Source: Sulfurospirillum halorespirans DSM 13726 (lineage in GTDB: Bacteria; Campylobacterota; Campylobacteria; Campylobacterales; Sulfurospirillaceae). From it: a stretch of 64,000 nt of DNA. Made by a program: the position numbers and the translations under genes. The notes under the pieces are model-generated. The model saw only the letters and a list, made by a program, of their open reading frames with translations. It ran no database searches and was not told the DNA's origin. Shown piece by piece: positions 17,445-26,881 of this stretch; the stretch's first letter is position 1, and each line of letters begins with the position of its first letter. The stretch spans positions 372,001-436,000 of the forward strand of contig NZ_CP017111.1 in the NCBI RefSeq assembly GCF_001723605.1, read 5' to 3'.

Positions 17445-18374
17445 ATGAGAGGCTATAAAGTCTTTGCAGGAACGGCAAATCCAGAGTTTGCAAAACGAGT
17501 GGCAAAACATCTCTCTCTGCCTCTTTCAGCAGCGGAGATTAAACGATTTAGCGATGGCGAAATCAGTGTTCAAGTCAGTGAAAGTGTACGTGGAAAAGAT
17601 GTTTTTATCATTCAATCCACCTGTGCACCAGCGAATATTAATTTAATGGAATTGCTTATTTTAACCGATGCGTTGCGAAGAAGCTCCGCCAACAGCATTA
17701 CCGCCGTTGTGCCTTACTTTGGATACGCGAGACAAGATCGGAAAGCAGCCCCTAGGGTTCCGATCACAGCCAAATTAGTCGCGAATATGATGCAAACCGC
17801 AGGCATTGATCGTGTTGTAACGATCGACCTTCATGCCGGTCAAATTCAAGGCTTCTTTGATATCCCCGTCGATAACCTCTATGGCTCAATCGTCTTTAAT
17901 GACTACGTGAAAGCTAAAAACCTCAAAAACCCTATTATCGCAAGTCCTGACATCGGTGGCGTTGCCCGTGCAAGAAGTTTTGCAAAACTCTTAGGTGTGG
18001 ATATGGTCATCGTCGATAAACGTCGTGAAAAAGCCAATGAGTCTGAGGTGATGAACATCATCGGTGACGTCACGGGCAAAGATGTGATCTTGGTGGACGA
18101 TATGATTGATACCGCAGGAACCATCGTCAAAGCGGCTGAAGTCTTGAAGAAAAAAGGGGCTACGAGTGTGATGGCATGTTGTACACACGCGGTTTTAAGC
18201 GGACCTGCGTATGAGCGTATCACCAAAGGTGAGCTCGATGAGTTGATCGTCACGGACACCATTCCTCTCAAAGAAGCCAATGATAAAATCAAAGTCCTTA
18301 GCGTTGCTCCTGTTTTTGCAGAAGTCATTCGTCGTGTTTATCACAATGAAAGTGTCAATGGATTGTTTGTTTAA
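17445..18374 (+). CDS. prs: Ribose-phosphate pyrophosphokinase
   Basis: A 309-residue PRPP synthetase making phosphoribosyl pyrophosphate from ribose 5-phosphate and ATP for nucleotide, histidine and tryptophan synthesis. Key segments are [30 protein letters not shown] (ATP site), [18 protein letters not shown] and the PRPP loop [14 protein letters not shown]. Length is typical. It shares one base with lepA (TAATG), and a candidate -10 TAAAAT sits around 17408. A ribosome site AAAGGA precedes the ATG. Confidence 0.96.
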   Translation: MRGYKVFAGTANPEFAKRVAKHLSLPLSAAEIKRFSDGEISVQVSESVRGKDVFIIQSTCAPANINLMELLILTDALRRSSANSITAVVPYFGYARQDRKAAPRVPITAKLVANMMQTAGIDRVVTIDLHAGQIQGFFDIPVDNLYGSIVFNDYVKAKNLKNPIIASPDIGGVARARSFAKLLGVDMVIVDKRREKANESEVMNIIGDVTGKDVILVDDMIDTAGTIVKAAEVLKKKGATSVMACCTHAVLSGPAYERITKGELDELIVTDTIPLKEANDKIKVLSVAPVFAEVIRRVYHNESVNGLFV

Positions 18375-20167
18375 TGCAGAAACATATTCGTAACTTCTCA
18401 ATTATCGCTCATATCGACCACGGTAAAAGTACGTTAGCTGATCGTCTGATTCAAGAGTGTGGCGCGGTAAGTGCACGCGAAATGACCGCGCAGATGATGG
18501 ACACCATGGACATCGAAAAAGAGCGCGGCATTACCATTAAAGCGCAAAGTGTTCGTCTGACCTATGTCAAAGATGGACAACCCTATATTCTCAATCTTAT
18601 CGACACTCCCGGTCACGTTGACTTCTCGTATGAAGTAAGCCGTTCCTTAGCTTCCAGTGACGGCGCGCTTTTGGTCGTCGATGCTTCTCAGGGTGTTGAA
18701 GCTCAAACGATTGCCAATGTGTACATTGCCTTGGAAAATAACTTAGAAATTATTCCTGTTCTTAACAAAATCGACCTTCCTGCCGCTGATCCTGAACGCG
18801 TAAAAGATGAGATCGAGCATACCATCGGGCTTGATTGTTCTGAAGCTTTGAGCGTGAGTGCTAAAAGTGGTATTGGTATTCGAGAACTGCTTGATACGCT
18901 AGTCGATAAAATTCCAGCTCCAATAGGCGATGAAAATGCTCCTACCAAAGCGCTCATTTACGATAGTTGGTTTGATAACTATCTTGGCGCACTTGCACTT
19001 GTTCGAGTCTATGATGGCTCAATCAAAAAAGGGCAAGAAGTGTACGTGATGGGAACAGGTAAAAAACACGAAGTGTTAAACCTTATGTATCCACATCCAC
19101 TTGTCCTTGAAAAAACGCCGATGATTAAAACGGGTGAAGTGGGCATTGTCGTACTGGGTCTTAAAAACGTAGGCGATGTTAAAGTAGGCGATACGATTAC
19201 GGATTTTCGTAACAAAACGAAAGAGCCGATCGCTGGCTTTAAAGAGGTCAAACAGTTTGTATTTGCAGGACTTTACCCGATTGAAACCGATAAATTTGAA
19301 GAACTCAGAGACGCCCTTGATAAGTTAAAACTCAATGACTCAAGCATTTCGTACGAGCCTGAAACTTCCGCCGCACTTGGCTTTGGCTTTAGGGTTGGAT
19401 TCCTTGGGTTACTTCACATGGAAGTCATTAAAGAGCGTTTGGAGCGAGAGTTTGACCTTGATCTCATCGCAACAGCGCCAACGGTAACCTACAAAGTTAA
19501 AACGACCAAAGGTGTTGTTTTAGACATTCAAAACCCAAGTCAACTTCCTCCTGTGAATGAATTTGAAGAGATTCAAGAACCGTATGTCAAAGCAACCGTT
19601 TTAACGCCGACTGAATTTTTGGGCAATATCATCATTCTCATGAATAACAAACGGGGTATGCAAAAAAAGATGGACTATCTCAGTCCTGAGCGTGTACTTT
19701 TAGAGTATGAGATTCCACTCAATGAAATCGTGATGGACTTTTACGACAAACTCAAATCGGTCAGCAAAGGGTACGCAAGCTTTGATTACGAGCCTATCGG
19801 GTACCAAGTCGGTGATTTGGTGAAGCTTGATCTTTTAGTTGCAGGTGAACCTGTGGATGCGCTTTCTATCATTGTTCCAAGGGTGAGTGCGCAAACCAGA
19901 GGACGTGATTTTGTTAAAGCGATGAAAGAGATTGTTCCTCGCCAACTTTTTGAAGTGGCGATTCAAGCAAGCATTGGCACCAAAGTTATCGCACGCGAAA
20001 CGGTAAAATCGATGGGTAAAAACGTCACTGCTAAATGTTATGGTGGCGATATTACAAGAAAACGAAAACTGCTTGATAAACAAAAAGAGGGCAAGAAACG
20101 TATGAAATCCATCGGTAAAGTTCAATTACCGCAAGAGGCGTTTCTCACCATTCTCAAAATCGACTAA
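18374..20167 (+). CDS. lepA: Elongation factor 4 (LepA)
   Basis: A 597-residue translational GTPase that affects ribosome assembly and elongation under stress. G1 is [11 protein letters not shown]3 DTPGHVDF, G4 NKIDLP. EF-G-like domains follow, and the LepA-specific C-terminal domain includes [13 protein letters not shown] and [17 protein letters not shown]. Length is standard. The start overlaps the prs stop by one base and comF begins two bases after its stop, giving a prs-lepA-comF operon. Confidence 0.97.
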   Translation: MQKHIRNFSIIAHIDHGKSTLADRLIQECGAVSAREMTAQMMDTMDIEKERGITIKAQSVRLTYVKDGQPYILNLIDTPGHVDFSYEVSRSLASSDGALLVVDASQGVEAQTIANVYIALENNLEIIPVLNKIDLPAADPERVKDEIEHTIGLDCSEALSVSAKSGIGIRELLDTLVDKIPAPIGDENAPTKALIYDSWFDNYLGALALVRVYDGSIKKGQEVYVMGTGKKHEVLNLMYPHPLVLEKTPMIKTGEVGIVVLGLKNVGDVKVGDTITDFRNKTKEPIAGFKEVKQFVFAGLYPIETDKFEELRDALDKLKLNDSSISYEPETSAALGFGFRVGFLGLLHMEVIKERLEREFDLDLIATAPTVTYKVKTTKGVVLDIQNPSQLPPVNEFEEIQEPYVKATVLTPTEFLGNIIILMNNKRGMQKKMDYLSPERVLLEYEIPLNEIVMDFYDKLKSVSKGYASFDYEPIGYQVGDLVKLDLLVAGEPVDALSIIVPRVSAQTRGRDFVKAMKEIVPRQLFEVAIQASIGTKVIARETVKSMGKNVTAKCYGGDITRKRKLLDKQKEGKKRMKSIGKVQLPQEAFLTILKID

Positions 20168-20169
20168 AA

Positions 20170-20742
20170 ATGCGTTGCCATCTCTGCCTTGGGCTTAGCT
20201 GGCAACCGCTTTGTAAGAATTGCCTACAGAGCATTTTAGCTCCAACTCCTGCTTTTAGAATTTTGGAGAGCGGGCTTAAAGTTTACTCTTTTTACAGCTA
20301 CAGTGACATAACCCCACTGCTTCATACCAAACACACCTACATCGGCGCTAAAATATTCGCACAACTAGGCTCTCATACTTTCTTAGAATTTTTAAAAACG
20401 TTTGAGTTGCCAAAAGGCATTTGCGCCATTCCTATCGACGATCATGTGAGACACGGCTATTCGCACAGTGCGATTTTAGCCAAAGCGACCAAGCCTTTTT
20501 TAACGCCAATGTACGGAAGTTTAAGAGCACAAAATCATGAGAGTTATTCTGGTAAAAGCAGAGCCTTTAGACAAGCCAATAAACGGGATTTTATCGTTAC
20601 ATGTAAAGATGAAATCGATGCTATTTTGATCGATGACATCGTCACCACGGGAAGTACTTTGGAAGAGGCGCATGAGACACTTAAAAAGCATGGTGTTAAT
20701 GTTTTGTTTGCCCTAGTGTTGGCAGATGCAAAAGAGGGTTAG
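20170..20742 (+). CDS. comF: ComF family phosphoribosyltransferase
   Basis: A 190-residue ComF-like protein. The N terminus has the paired cysteines CHLCLGLSWQPLCKNC of a zinc-binding motif; the C-terminal half is a type I phosphoribosyltransferase domain with AILIDDIVTTGSTLEEA. ComF homologues take part in DNA uptake in naturally competent bacteria, probably on the cytoplasmic side with the ComFA helicase, though many Campylobacterota homologues have not been tested. It is the last gene of the prs-lepA-comF run and contains an exact TTACATGTAA copy. Confidence 0.85.
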   Translation: MRCHLCLGLSWQPLCKNCLQSILAPTPAFRILESGLKVYSFYSYSDITPLLHTKHTYIGAKIFAQLGSHTFLEFLKTFELPKGICAIPIDDHVRHGYSHSAILAKATKPFLTPMYGSLRAQNHESYSGKSRAFRQANKRDFIVTCKDEIDAILIDDIVTTGSTLEEAHETLKKHGVNVLFALVLADAKEG

Positions 20743-20757
20743 CGGGAGAAAGCTAAC
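20738..20757 (+). terminator. Hairpin GTTAGC/GCTAAC after comF
   Basis: A six-base stem GTTAGC...GCTAAC with an eight-base loop overlaps the comF stop codon (TAG at 20740-20742) and lies between convergent genes. No T run follows, so it is at best a weak or bidirectional terminator. Confidence 0.4.
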
Positions 20758-20780
20758 AATTAGCCTTCAGACAAGCTTAT

Positions 20781-21293
20781 TTATATAGTAGCACAGGAAC
20801 GCGTATCAAGTGTCGATGGGCAATTCTTTTCTACATGTAACTTTATCATCAGCAAAAAAAGTTGATACATATCTTTGTCATTTGCCTTCGCAATTGTCTT
20901 TAATGTATCTTCAACATGTTCAATTTTCACATGATGTTCCAAAAGCTTTTGTTGCAAAAATGTGACGTCACAATGAAATAAGACACAGAGTTCTTGAAAC
21001 GATTGATTTTTAGTGTTGCGAATGAGAAAATCTATGTTCTCTTCATGACGGATATGCGTGTTCAAAAAAATGGCAACACACTCTTGTAAAAGTTTTCGAA
21101 TCGTACAGCGTCGAAGCCACGCATGGACACCTAAAAGCACAATAATAATCAGTGCTGAAAGTTTGTGTAAGAACAGATTGGAAGGGGTAGGATGGTTCAG
21201 CACAAAAGCGATACCTGTTATATAAAGAACACCAAACATCACCAAAATTGCCACAATAATCACGACTTTTAAAACAGATTCATTCATGCACAT
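20781..21293 (-). CDS. Membrane protein with two helices, unknown
   Basis: A 170-residue protein with membrane helices near residues 8-30 and 42-62 and a soluble helical remainder ending SCATI. The second helix is flanked by histidines (LHKLSALIIIVLLGVHAWLRR), a layout that recalls the histidine-flanked helices of the protein encoded at 16484-17308. The match is too short to claim homology. It stands alone between comF and the RAYT element. I do not recognise the family. Confidence 0.6.
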   Translation of the reverse strand: MCMNESVLKVVIIVAILVMFGVLYITGIAFVLNHPTPSNLFLHKLSALIIIVLLGVHAWLRRCTIRKLLQECVAIFLNTHIRHEENIDFLIRNTKNQSFQELCVLFHCDVTFLQQKLLEHHVKIEHVEDTLKTIAKANDKDMYQLFLLMIKLHVEKNCPSTLDTRSCATI

Positions 21294-21303
21294 TCTTTCA
21301 AAA

Positions 21304-22151
21304 AGGGGTCAGGGCTAAACTTTTAACTTTTTAACATTCTGTGGTACAATTTTAGCAAAAAAAGAGGGTAAGTATGCCACGAAGATTGCGCATCGAAAAT
21401 GTGGGCTATCATCACGTTTACAACCGAGGTGTTGCCAAGGGGAAGGTTTTTGAAGACGAAAAAGATAAGGCGAAGTTTATTGAGCTGATGGCAAGCGCTG
21501 CTAGGGAGTACAAGTTCAACATTCATGCGTTTTGTTTGATGGACAACCACTATCACATTTTAGTGCAAAACACGCGCGAAAATCTCTCTTCAGGCATGCG
21601 CCAACTGAACGCTCAGTATGCGAGTTATTTCAATAAACGCCATTCTCGTGTAGGGCATTTGTGGCAAGATCGCTTCAAATCATGGTACGTCTTGGATGAA
21701 AAGCACCTCTTTACCCTCTTTAAATACATCGAAAACAACCCCGTAAAAGCGGGGATGAGCCAAAAAATCGGCGAATATATGTATTGTGCAACGTACAGTA
21801 TTTTAAAAGATGCCGTGCCTTCTTTTTTGCAAAACTCGTTTGTGTTGCGCGATTACAATACTAAGGAGTTATTGGATCTTTTAAGTATTTCTCTAAGCGT
21901 GGCAGAACGTTCAAATATAGACGCGTTTCATCAAACAAAATACAAACACGAAGAGGGGCAAATTGTGCCTTTGCACCAAGAAATGCTTGAAAATTATTTT
22001 TTACATGTAAAGAGTAAACAAGAGCGAAATGAAGCGATCAAAAAAGCCTATGAAGATGGATACAGCAAGAGTGAGGTTGCACGAAATTGCTCTCTAAGCG
22101 TTGCAGGAGTCAGTAAAATCCTCAAAAGTTAAAAGTTTAGCCCTGACCCCT
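21304..22151. mobile_element. RAYT element with 28-bp perfect inverted ends
   Basis: The two ends, 21304-21331 and 22124-22151, are perfect inverted copies of one 28-base sequence that starts AGGGGTCAGGGCTAAAC at the left end. The right copy overlaps the last codons and stop of the enclosed transposase gene. This is the layout of a single-gene Y1-transposase element of the REP-associated (RAYT) type, 848 bases long. The only other gene nearby starts 59 bases after the right end (gyrA), so the insertion lies just upstream of the gyrA promoter region. Confidence 0.8.
21374..22132 (+). CDS. REP-associated tyrosine transposase (Y1_Tnp/RAYT)
   Basis: A 252-residue single-strand HUH transposase. 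The family opening VGYHHVYNRGVAKGKVFEDE, the HUH motif in DNHYHILVQN and the catalytic-tyrosine helix MRQLNAQYASYFNKRHSRVGHLWQDRFKS are intact, so it looks active. The last ~35 residues form a DnaA-like or resolvase-like helix-turn-helix (KAYEDGYSKSEVARNCSLSVAGVSKIL). RAYT proteins cleave and mobilise REP-like hairpins. The gene is enclosed by inverted repeats, the right one covering its stop codon, and contains one exact TTACATGTAA copy. Confidence 0.88.
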   Translation: MPRRLRIENVGYHHVYNRGVAKGKVFEDEKDKAKFIELMASAAREYKFNIHAFCLMDNHYHILVQNTRENLSSGMRQLNAQYASYFNKRHSRVGHLWQDRFKSWYVLDEKHLFTLFKYIENNPVKAGMSQKIGEYMYCATYSILKDAVPSFLQNSFVLRDYNTKELLDLLSISLSVAERSNIDAFHQTKYKHEEGQIVPLHQEMLENYFLHVKSKQERNEAIKKAYEDGYSKSEVARNCSLSVAGVSKILKS

Positions 22152-22209
22152 ATGGAAATAAAAGGTAAAGTAAAGTACAATGGAACAATTTTACATGTAA
22201 GGTTAATGA

Positions 22210-24747
22210 ATGGACAATATTTTTGATTCGAACCAAGACATCAAGACGATCAGTATTGAAGAGTCGATAAAGACCAGTTATCTTGATTATTCGATGAGTG
22301 TTATCATCGGGCGTGCGCTTCCTGACGCGCGTGATGGACTTAAACCCGTACACCGAAGAATTTTATACGCGATGAACGATCTTGCGATCTCTTCACGAAG
22401 CCCGTATAAAAAATCGGCGCGTATCGTCGGTGATGTTATCGGTAAATACCACCCACATGGCGACACAGCAGTGTATGATGCACTTGTTCGTATGGCTCAG
22501 CCGTTTTCAATGCGTATTCCGATAGTTGATGGGCAAGGAAACTTTGGTTCAATAGACGGTGATAGTGCTGCTGCGATGCGTTACACGGAAGCTCGTATGA
22601 CACCACTTGCTGAAGAACTTCTTCGTGATCTCGATAAAGATACCGTTGATTTTGTACCCAACTACGATGATAGTATGAGTGAACCAGATGTTCTTCCAAG
22701 TCGTGTTCCAAACTTGTTGCTTAACGGTTCAAGTGGTATCGCAGTTGGTATGGCAACGAACATTCCTCCACACTGTTTGGATGAACTTTTAGATGCACTC
22801 CTTCTTTTGATTGAAAACCCAGAAGCCACACTTGATGAGATCATGGAATTTATTAAAGGCCCTGATTTTCCAACCAGCGGTATCATCTTTGGTAAAAAAG
22901 GCATTCTTGAGGCGTACCGAACGGGACGTGGTCGTGTAAGAATACGTTCTAAGGTGCATATTGAGAAAAAAGGCAATAAAGATATTATTGTTATTGATGA
23001 GCTTCCGTATCAAGTTAATAAAGTTCGTTTGATCGAGCAAATTGTAGCACTCGTCAAAGAAAAGATGCTTGAAGGTATCAGCGAAATCAGAGATGAGAGT
23101 GATCGAGATGGTATTCGTTTGGTCATTGAGCTTAAACGTGAAGCGATGAGTGAGATTGTGCTGAACAATCTTTATAAATCAACCAATCTTGAAGTCACAT
23201 TTGGTGTTATCTTACTTGCAATTTATAACAAAGAACCAAAAGTCTTTACGCTTATCGAGCTTTTAAAACTTTTCTTACGTCACCGCAAAACGGTTATTAT
23301 TCGCCGTACGATTTTTGAACTTGAAAAAGCCAAAGCCAAAGCGCACATCTTAGAGGGTCTTAAAATTGCGCTTGATAACATTGATGAGATTATCAAGCTA
23401 ATTAAAGGCAGTGCGGATACCAAAAGTGCGAAAGACGGCTTGATCGAACGCTTTAACCTCAGTGAAGTTCAAGCAGGTGCCATTCTTGATATGAGACTCC
23501 AACGTCTTACAGGTTTAGAGAGAGATAAGATCGAAAACGAACTCTTAGAGCTTCTTCAAGAGATTGCGCGTTTGAGTGATATCCTACGTAGCGAAGCGCT
23601 TTTAAATGCGCTGATTAAAGAAGAGTTAGTCGAAATTAAAGATAAATTTAAATCAAAACGTATCACGGAAATTGTGGATGATTACGATGACATTGACGTG
23701 GAAGATTTGATCGCCAATGAATCCATGGTGGTTACAATTACACACCGTGGTTACATCAAACGTGTTCCACTCAAACAGTATGAAAAACAAAAACGTGGTG
23801 GCAAAGGCAAAATCGCCGTAACAACGTACGATGATGACTTTATCGAAAGCTTCTTTGTCTCTGATACCCATGATACACTCATGTTTGTGACGGATCGCGG
23901 TCAACTCTACTGGCTCAAAGTTTACCGAATTCCAGAAGGAAGCCGAACCGCAAAAGGTAAAGCAGTCGTGAACCTCATTCAGCTACAAGCGGATGAAAAA
24001 ATTATGGCAATCATTCCAACAACCGACTTTGATGAGACCAAATCATTGGCATTCTTTACCAAAAATGGTGTGATCAAACGTACGAACCTCAGTGAGTTTA
24101 AAAATATCCGCTCCGTGGGTGTTAGAGCCATTACGCTTGATGATGACGATGAATTAGTTACTGCAAAAGTGGTCACCCATGACACAAAATACCTTTTCAT
24201 CGTAACGAAAAAAGGTATGTGTATTAGATTTGAAGTAGGTGACGCAAGAGAGATCGGCAGAACGGCACGAGGTGTTACAGGCATTCGCTTTAAAGAAGAG
24301 AATGATAGAGTCGTTGGCGCTGCTGTGATTTACAATGATCAAGAAGAGCTTTTAACCGTAACAGAAAAAGGTATTGGTAAACGAACAACGGCAGATGAGT
24401 ACAGATTGCAAGGTCGTGGTGGTAAAGGTGTTATTGCTATGAAGCTTACGCCAAAAACTGCCGATCTAGTTGGTGTTGTCATCGTTGATGAAGACAAAGA
24501 CCTTATGGCCCTGACCAGCAGTGGTAAAATGATTCGTGTGGATATGGAAACAATTCGTAAAGCAGGGCGCAATACCAGTGGTGTTAAAGTGGTTTCTGTA
24601 GAAGGCAAAGATGTGGTTCAAAGCCTTGCGCGTTGCCCTAAAGAAGAGATTGACGAAGGTGATGAAGCATTGGATGATGAAGAAACTTCAAATGATGGCA
24701 GTTTGATTGTCTCAGATGACGCACCTGACGCACCAAGCGATGAGTAA
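22210..24747 (+). CDS. gyrA: DNA gyrase subunit A
   Basis: An 845-residue type IIA topoisomerase subunit that, with GyrB, introduces negative supercoils. The breakage-reunion domain carries [21 protein letters not shown], the quinolone-resistance region [22 protein letters not shown] and the catalytic tyrosine in [12 protein letters not shown]. Six C-terminal beta-pinwheel repeats follow, including the GyrA-box-like QKRGGKGK. The acidic tail ([15 protein letters not shown]...) is typical. The quinolone region has Thr and Asp at the classic Campylobacter positions 86 and 90 (DTAVYD), that is, wild type. flgP follows. Confidence 0.97.
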   Translation: MDNIFDSNQDIKTISIEESIKTSYLDYSMSVIIGRALPDARDGLKPVHRRILYAMNDLAISSRSPYKKSARIVGDVIGKYHPHGDTAVYDALVRMAQPFSMRIPIVDGQGNFGSIDGDSAAAMRYTEARMTPLAEELLRDLDKDTVDFVPNYDDSMSEPDVLPSRVPNLLLNGSSGIAVGMATNIPPHCLDELLDALLLLIENPEATLDEIMEFIKGPDFPTSGIIFGKKGILEAYRTGRGRVRIRSKVHIEKKGNKDIIVIDELPYQVNKVRLIEQIVALVKEKMLEGISEIRDESDRDGIRLVIELKREAMSEIVLNNLYKSTNLEVTFGVILLAIYNKEPKVFTLIELLKLFLRHRKTVIIRRTIFELEKAKAKAHILEGLKIALDNIDEIIKLIKGSADTKSAKDGLIERFNLSEVQAGAILDMRLQRLTGLERDKIENELLELLQEIARLSDILRSEALLNALIKEELVEIKDKFKSKRITEIVDDYDDIDVEDLIANESMVVTITHRGYIKRVPLKQYEKQKRGGKGKIAVTTYDDDFIESFFVSDTHDTLMFVTDRGQLYWLKVYRIPEGSRTAKGKAVVNLIQLQADEKIMAIIPTTDFDETKSLAFFTKNGVIKRTNLSEFKNIRSVGVRAITLDDDDELVTAKVVTHDTKYLFIVTKKGMCIRFEVGDAREIGRTARGVTGIRFKEENDRVVGAAVIYNDQEELLTVTEKGIGKRTTADEYRLQGRGGKGVIAMKLTPKTADLVGVVIVDEDKDLMALTSSGKMIRVDMETIRKAGRNTSGVKVVSVEGKDVVQSLARCPKEEIDEGDEALDDEETSNDGSLIVSDDAPDAPSDE

Positions 24748-24764
24748 TTGGAATGGTAGTTGCT
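24748..24764 (+). promoter_or_regulatory. Sigma-54 promoter of flgPQ(R)
   Basis: TTGGAATGGTAGTTGCT places GG (24750-24751) and GC (24762-24763) exactly ten bases apart, the invariant spacing of sigma-54 -24/-12 elements (TGG-N9-TTGC). It starts on the base after the gyrA stop and lies ~32 bases before the flgP start. flgP/flgQ are known sigma-54-dependent flagellar genes in Campylobacter, which fits. Confidence 0.78.
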
Positions 24765-24795
24765 TAAAGATAAAAAAATATTAAAAGGTGTAGCT

Positions 24796-25233
24796 ATGAA
24801 TAAATGGTTTGTGACACTTTTGGCAAGTTTAGGTTTGATACTAGTGATTTCGGGTTGTTCATCAAAGGCAGAACCTGCAAAAGATCCAAAAGCGGCAATG
24901 TATGATTTTAGCAACGAAAAATCATTTGTCGTTTACGGTGAAGGAATTGCACCTAAAAATACAGTTTCTCCTGCGCAAGCAATAGCCCTTGCAAAACGAG
25001 CCGCCATAACCGATGGGTATCGTCAACTGGGTGAGAAACTTTACGGTGTGAAAATTAATTCAAGTGAGACAGTTCAAGATGCTGCGTTAAAAGACTCTCG
25101 TATCGTAGCGTCCGTTAATGCACTTGTTAAAGATGCGGCTATAACAGATGCAACCTTTAAAGATGGTTTGTACAGCATTCGAATGGAAATTACAATGAGC
25201 GCACGTAGGTGGCACGAACTGTTTGCTTATTAA
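24796..25233 (+). CDS. flgP: Flagellar outer-membrane lipoprotein FlgP
   Basis: A 145-residue lipoprotein with signal sequence and lipobox (LGLILVISGCSSK; lipidated Cys near residue 20) and a LPP20-like body (QAIALAKRAAITDGYRQLGEKLYGVKINSSETVQDA). In Campylobacter FlgP forms the large basal disk of the flagellar motor and is required for motility. I chose ATG 24796, which gives a proper signal peptide, over a more upstream start at 24760. A sigma-54 promoter lies just upstream and flgQ overlaps its end by 25 bases; the order gyrA-flgP-flgQ-flgR equals Cj1027c-Cj1024c. Confidence 0.88.
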   Translation: MNKWFVTLLASLGLILVISGCSSKAEPAKDPKAAMYDFSNEKSFVVYGEGIAPKNTVSPAQAIALAKRAAITDGYRQLGEKLYGVKINSSETVQDAALKDSRIVASVNALVKDAAITDATFKDGLYSIRMEITMSARRWHELFAY

Positions 25234-25601
25234 TTTTAGGCGCGTCACAAGCACTTTTTTGCAGTGATCTTTTTTGGTTTTCATACAAAATCGTCACTGC
25301 AAATAGTATTGTGATTTATGAGCAAAAAAATATTGCTCCTGTTATGATCCCTTTTGAAGGTAAAGCGCAGAAGTTATGCACACTTACGTTAAGCAATCCC
25401 CAAAATCTTCCAAAAGAGCTGTTTTTGCGAAAACACTTTGATACGATTCTCCCCTGTTTTTATCAGCTCTCCTCACATCTTCTTTCATGGAATGAACAAC
25501 ATCTAAAGCAGGGTAATGACAGAATAGAGTTGGTGATCGAGCCTGTGCGTTTTACAGTAGACTTTAAAGATGAATTTGCTACCATAAATGCCATTAGGTA
25601 A
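25209..25601 (+). CDS. flgQ: Flagellar protein FlgQ
   Basis: A 130-residue exported protein with N-terminal signal sequence (VCLLILGASQALFCS) and a mostly beta-strand body. The name rests mainly on position between flgP and flgR, as in Campylobacter Cj1025c, where FlgQ stabilises FlgP and is needed for the basal disk. The predicted start is GTG at 25209 inside flgP, giving a 25-base overlap that suggests coupled translation. Sequence conservation in this family is low, so I cannot confirm it by motif. Confidence 0.72.
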   Translation: MARTVCLLILGASQALFCSDLFWFSYKIVTANSIVIYEQKNIAPVMIPFEGKAQKLCTLTLSNPQNLPKELFLRKHFDTILPCFYQLSSHLLSWNEQHLKQGNDRIELVIEPVRFTVDFKDEFATINAIR

Positions 25602-25628
25602 AACTCTTTTTGGCAGGATTGATTCAAA

Positions 25629-26792
25629 ATGCACGTTGCAATTGTAGAAGATGATATAAATATGAGAAAATCCCTAGAAATCGCTCTAGGTGAGTATGAA
25701 GAATTTAAAATTTCTACCTACAAAAGTGCATTGGATGCTCTTAAAAAGATTGATTCAAGCGTTGATTTGATCGTTACGGACATCAATATGCCCGGCATGG
25801 ATGGCATTGAGTTTATCAAAAAACTCGATGGGCAGTATGACATTATTGTCATCACGGGAAATGCAACGCTAAGTCGCGCCATTGAGTCCGTTCGTTTGGG
25901 TGTCAAAGACTTTTTAACCAAGCCTTTTGAGATCGAAACACTCGTTGAAGCGATCAAGCGACATGATAAAATTCGTACCAAAGTTAAAGAGAGTTTTGAA
26001 AAGATCGATAGTACTAAAGAAGAAAATGGCGATTTTATAGCTTCGTCTCCTGAGCTTGAACAAGCACTCACGATTGCGAGGAAAGCGGCTAAAACGGATG
26101 TCAGTGTCCTTCTTTTAGGCGAAAGTGGTGTCGGAAAAGAGCTTTTTGCCAATTATGTGCATAAAAACTCTCCACGAGCCAAAAATCCGTTTGTAGCAAT
26201 CAATATGGCAGCCATTCCTGAAAATCTTTTAGAGAGTGAGCTATTTGGTTACGAAAAAGGCGCTTTTACCGACGCGATAGCGGAGAAAAAGGGCTATTTT
26301 GAAGTTGCCAATGGTGGAACACTTTTTTTGGATGAAATTGGTGAGATGCCGATGATGCTTCAAGCCAAGCTTTTAAGGGTTATTCAAGAGCGTGTGATGG
26401 TGCGTGTGGGTGGTACCAAAGAGTTGCCGATTGATGTGCGTATTGTTTCTGCAACCAATGCCGATATTAAACGAAGCATTAAAGAGGGTCAGTTTAGAGA
26501 AGATCTTTACTACAGGCTCAATACGATTCCGATTGAAATAGCACCTCTTCGACAACGCAAAGAGGAGATTTTACCGATTTGTGAAGTCATTTTAGAGCGT
26601 GTTACGAAGAAATATGGTCTGCAAAAGCGGTATTTCTCTGGGGAAGCTATCGAATCGTTAATGACCTATCGATGGCCAGGTAATATTAGAGAGTTGATTT
26701 CTGTGGTTGAGCGTGCCGTGATCTTAAGTGATACCGAAGCGATCAGTAAAGAAGATCTCTTTTTAGAGAGTCGTAATTGGTTTAGTTCGTAA
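25629..26792 (+). CDS. flgR: Sigma-54 response regulator FlgR
   Basis: A 387-residue NtrC-type activator of the sigma-54 flagellar regulon, partner of the FlgS kinase. The receiver domain (1-120) has Asp8/Asp9 and phospho-acceptor Asp51 in VTDINMPGMDG. The AAA+ domain has GESGVGKE (Walker A), GAFTDA (sigma-54-contact loop) and GGTLFLDEIGEM (Walker B). It ends shortly after WPGNIRELISVVERAV, so there is no Fis-type DNA-binding domain, the form known from Helicobacter pylori FlgR, which activates without an upstream enhancer. It sits next to flgPQ, a member of its own regulon. Confidence 0.92.
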   Translation: MHVAIVEDDINMRKSLEIALGEYEEFKISTYKSALDALKKIDSSVDLIVTDINMPGMDGIEFIKKLDGQYDIIVITGNATLSRAIESVRLGVKDFLTKPFEIETLVEAIKRHDKIRTKVKESFEKIDSTKEENGDFIASSPELEQALTIARKAAKTDVSVLLLGESGVGKELFANYVHKNSPRAKNPFVAINMAAIPENLLESELFGYEKGAFTDAIAEKKGYFEVANGGTLFLDEIGEMPMMLQAKLLRVIQERVMVRVGGTKELPIDVRIVSATNADIKRSIKEGQFREDLYYRLNTIPIEIAPLRQRKEEILPICEVILERVTKKYGLQKRYFSGEAIESLMTYRWPGNIRELISVVERAVILSDTEAISKEDLFLESRNWFSS

Positions 26793-26806
26793 AGATAAAA
26801 ACACAT

Positions 26807-26857
26807 AGACTTTTTTGATAACTTAATACCAACTCTATTGGGTTATTAAAAAAGTCT
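26807..26857 (+). terminator. Long inverted repeat between flgR and asd
   Basis: Arms 26807-26822 and 26842-26857 are complementary over 15 of 16 bases (AGACTTTTTTGATAAC against GTTATTAAAAAAGTCT), separated by a 19-base loop. Transcribed rightward it would form a long A-U-rich hairpin 24 bases before the asd ATG. It may terminate the flg transcript or act in the asd leader; the weak A-U stem makes the terminator role uncertain. Confidence 0.55.
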
Positions 26858-26881
26858 CACATAAAAAATAAGGTAAGAGAA

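Noticed and set aside
22081-22150. RAYT right repeat as gyrA terminator or operator
   Set aside because: It is a perfect inverted partner of the left end at 21304 and covers the transposase stop, so the element-end explanation is sufficient.
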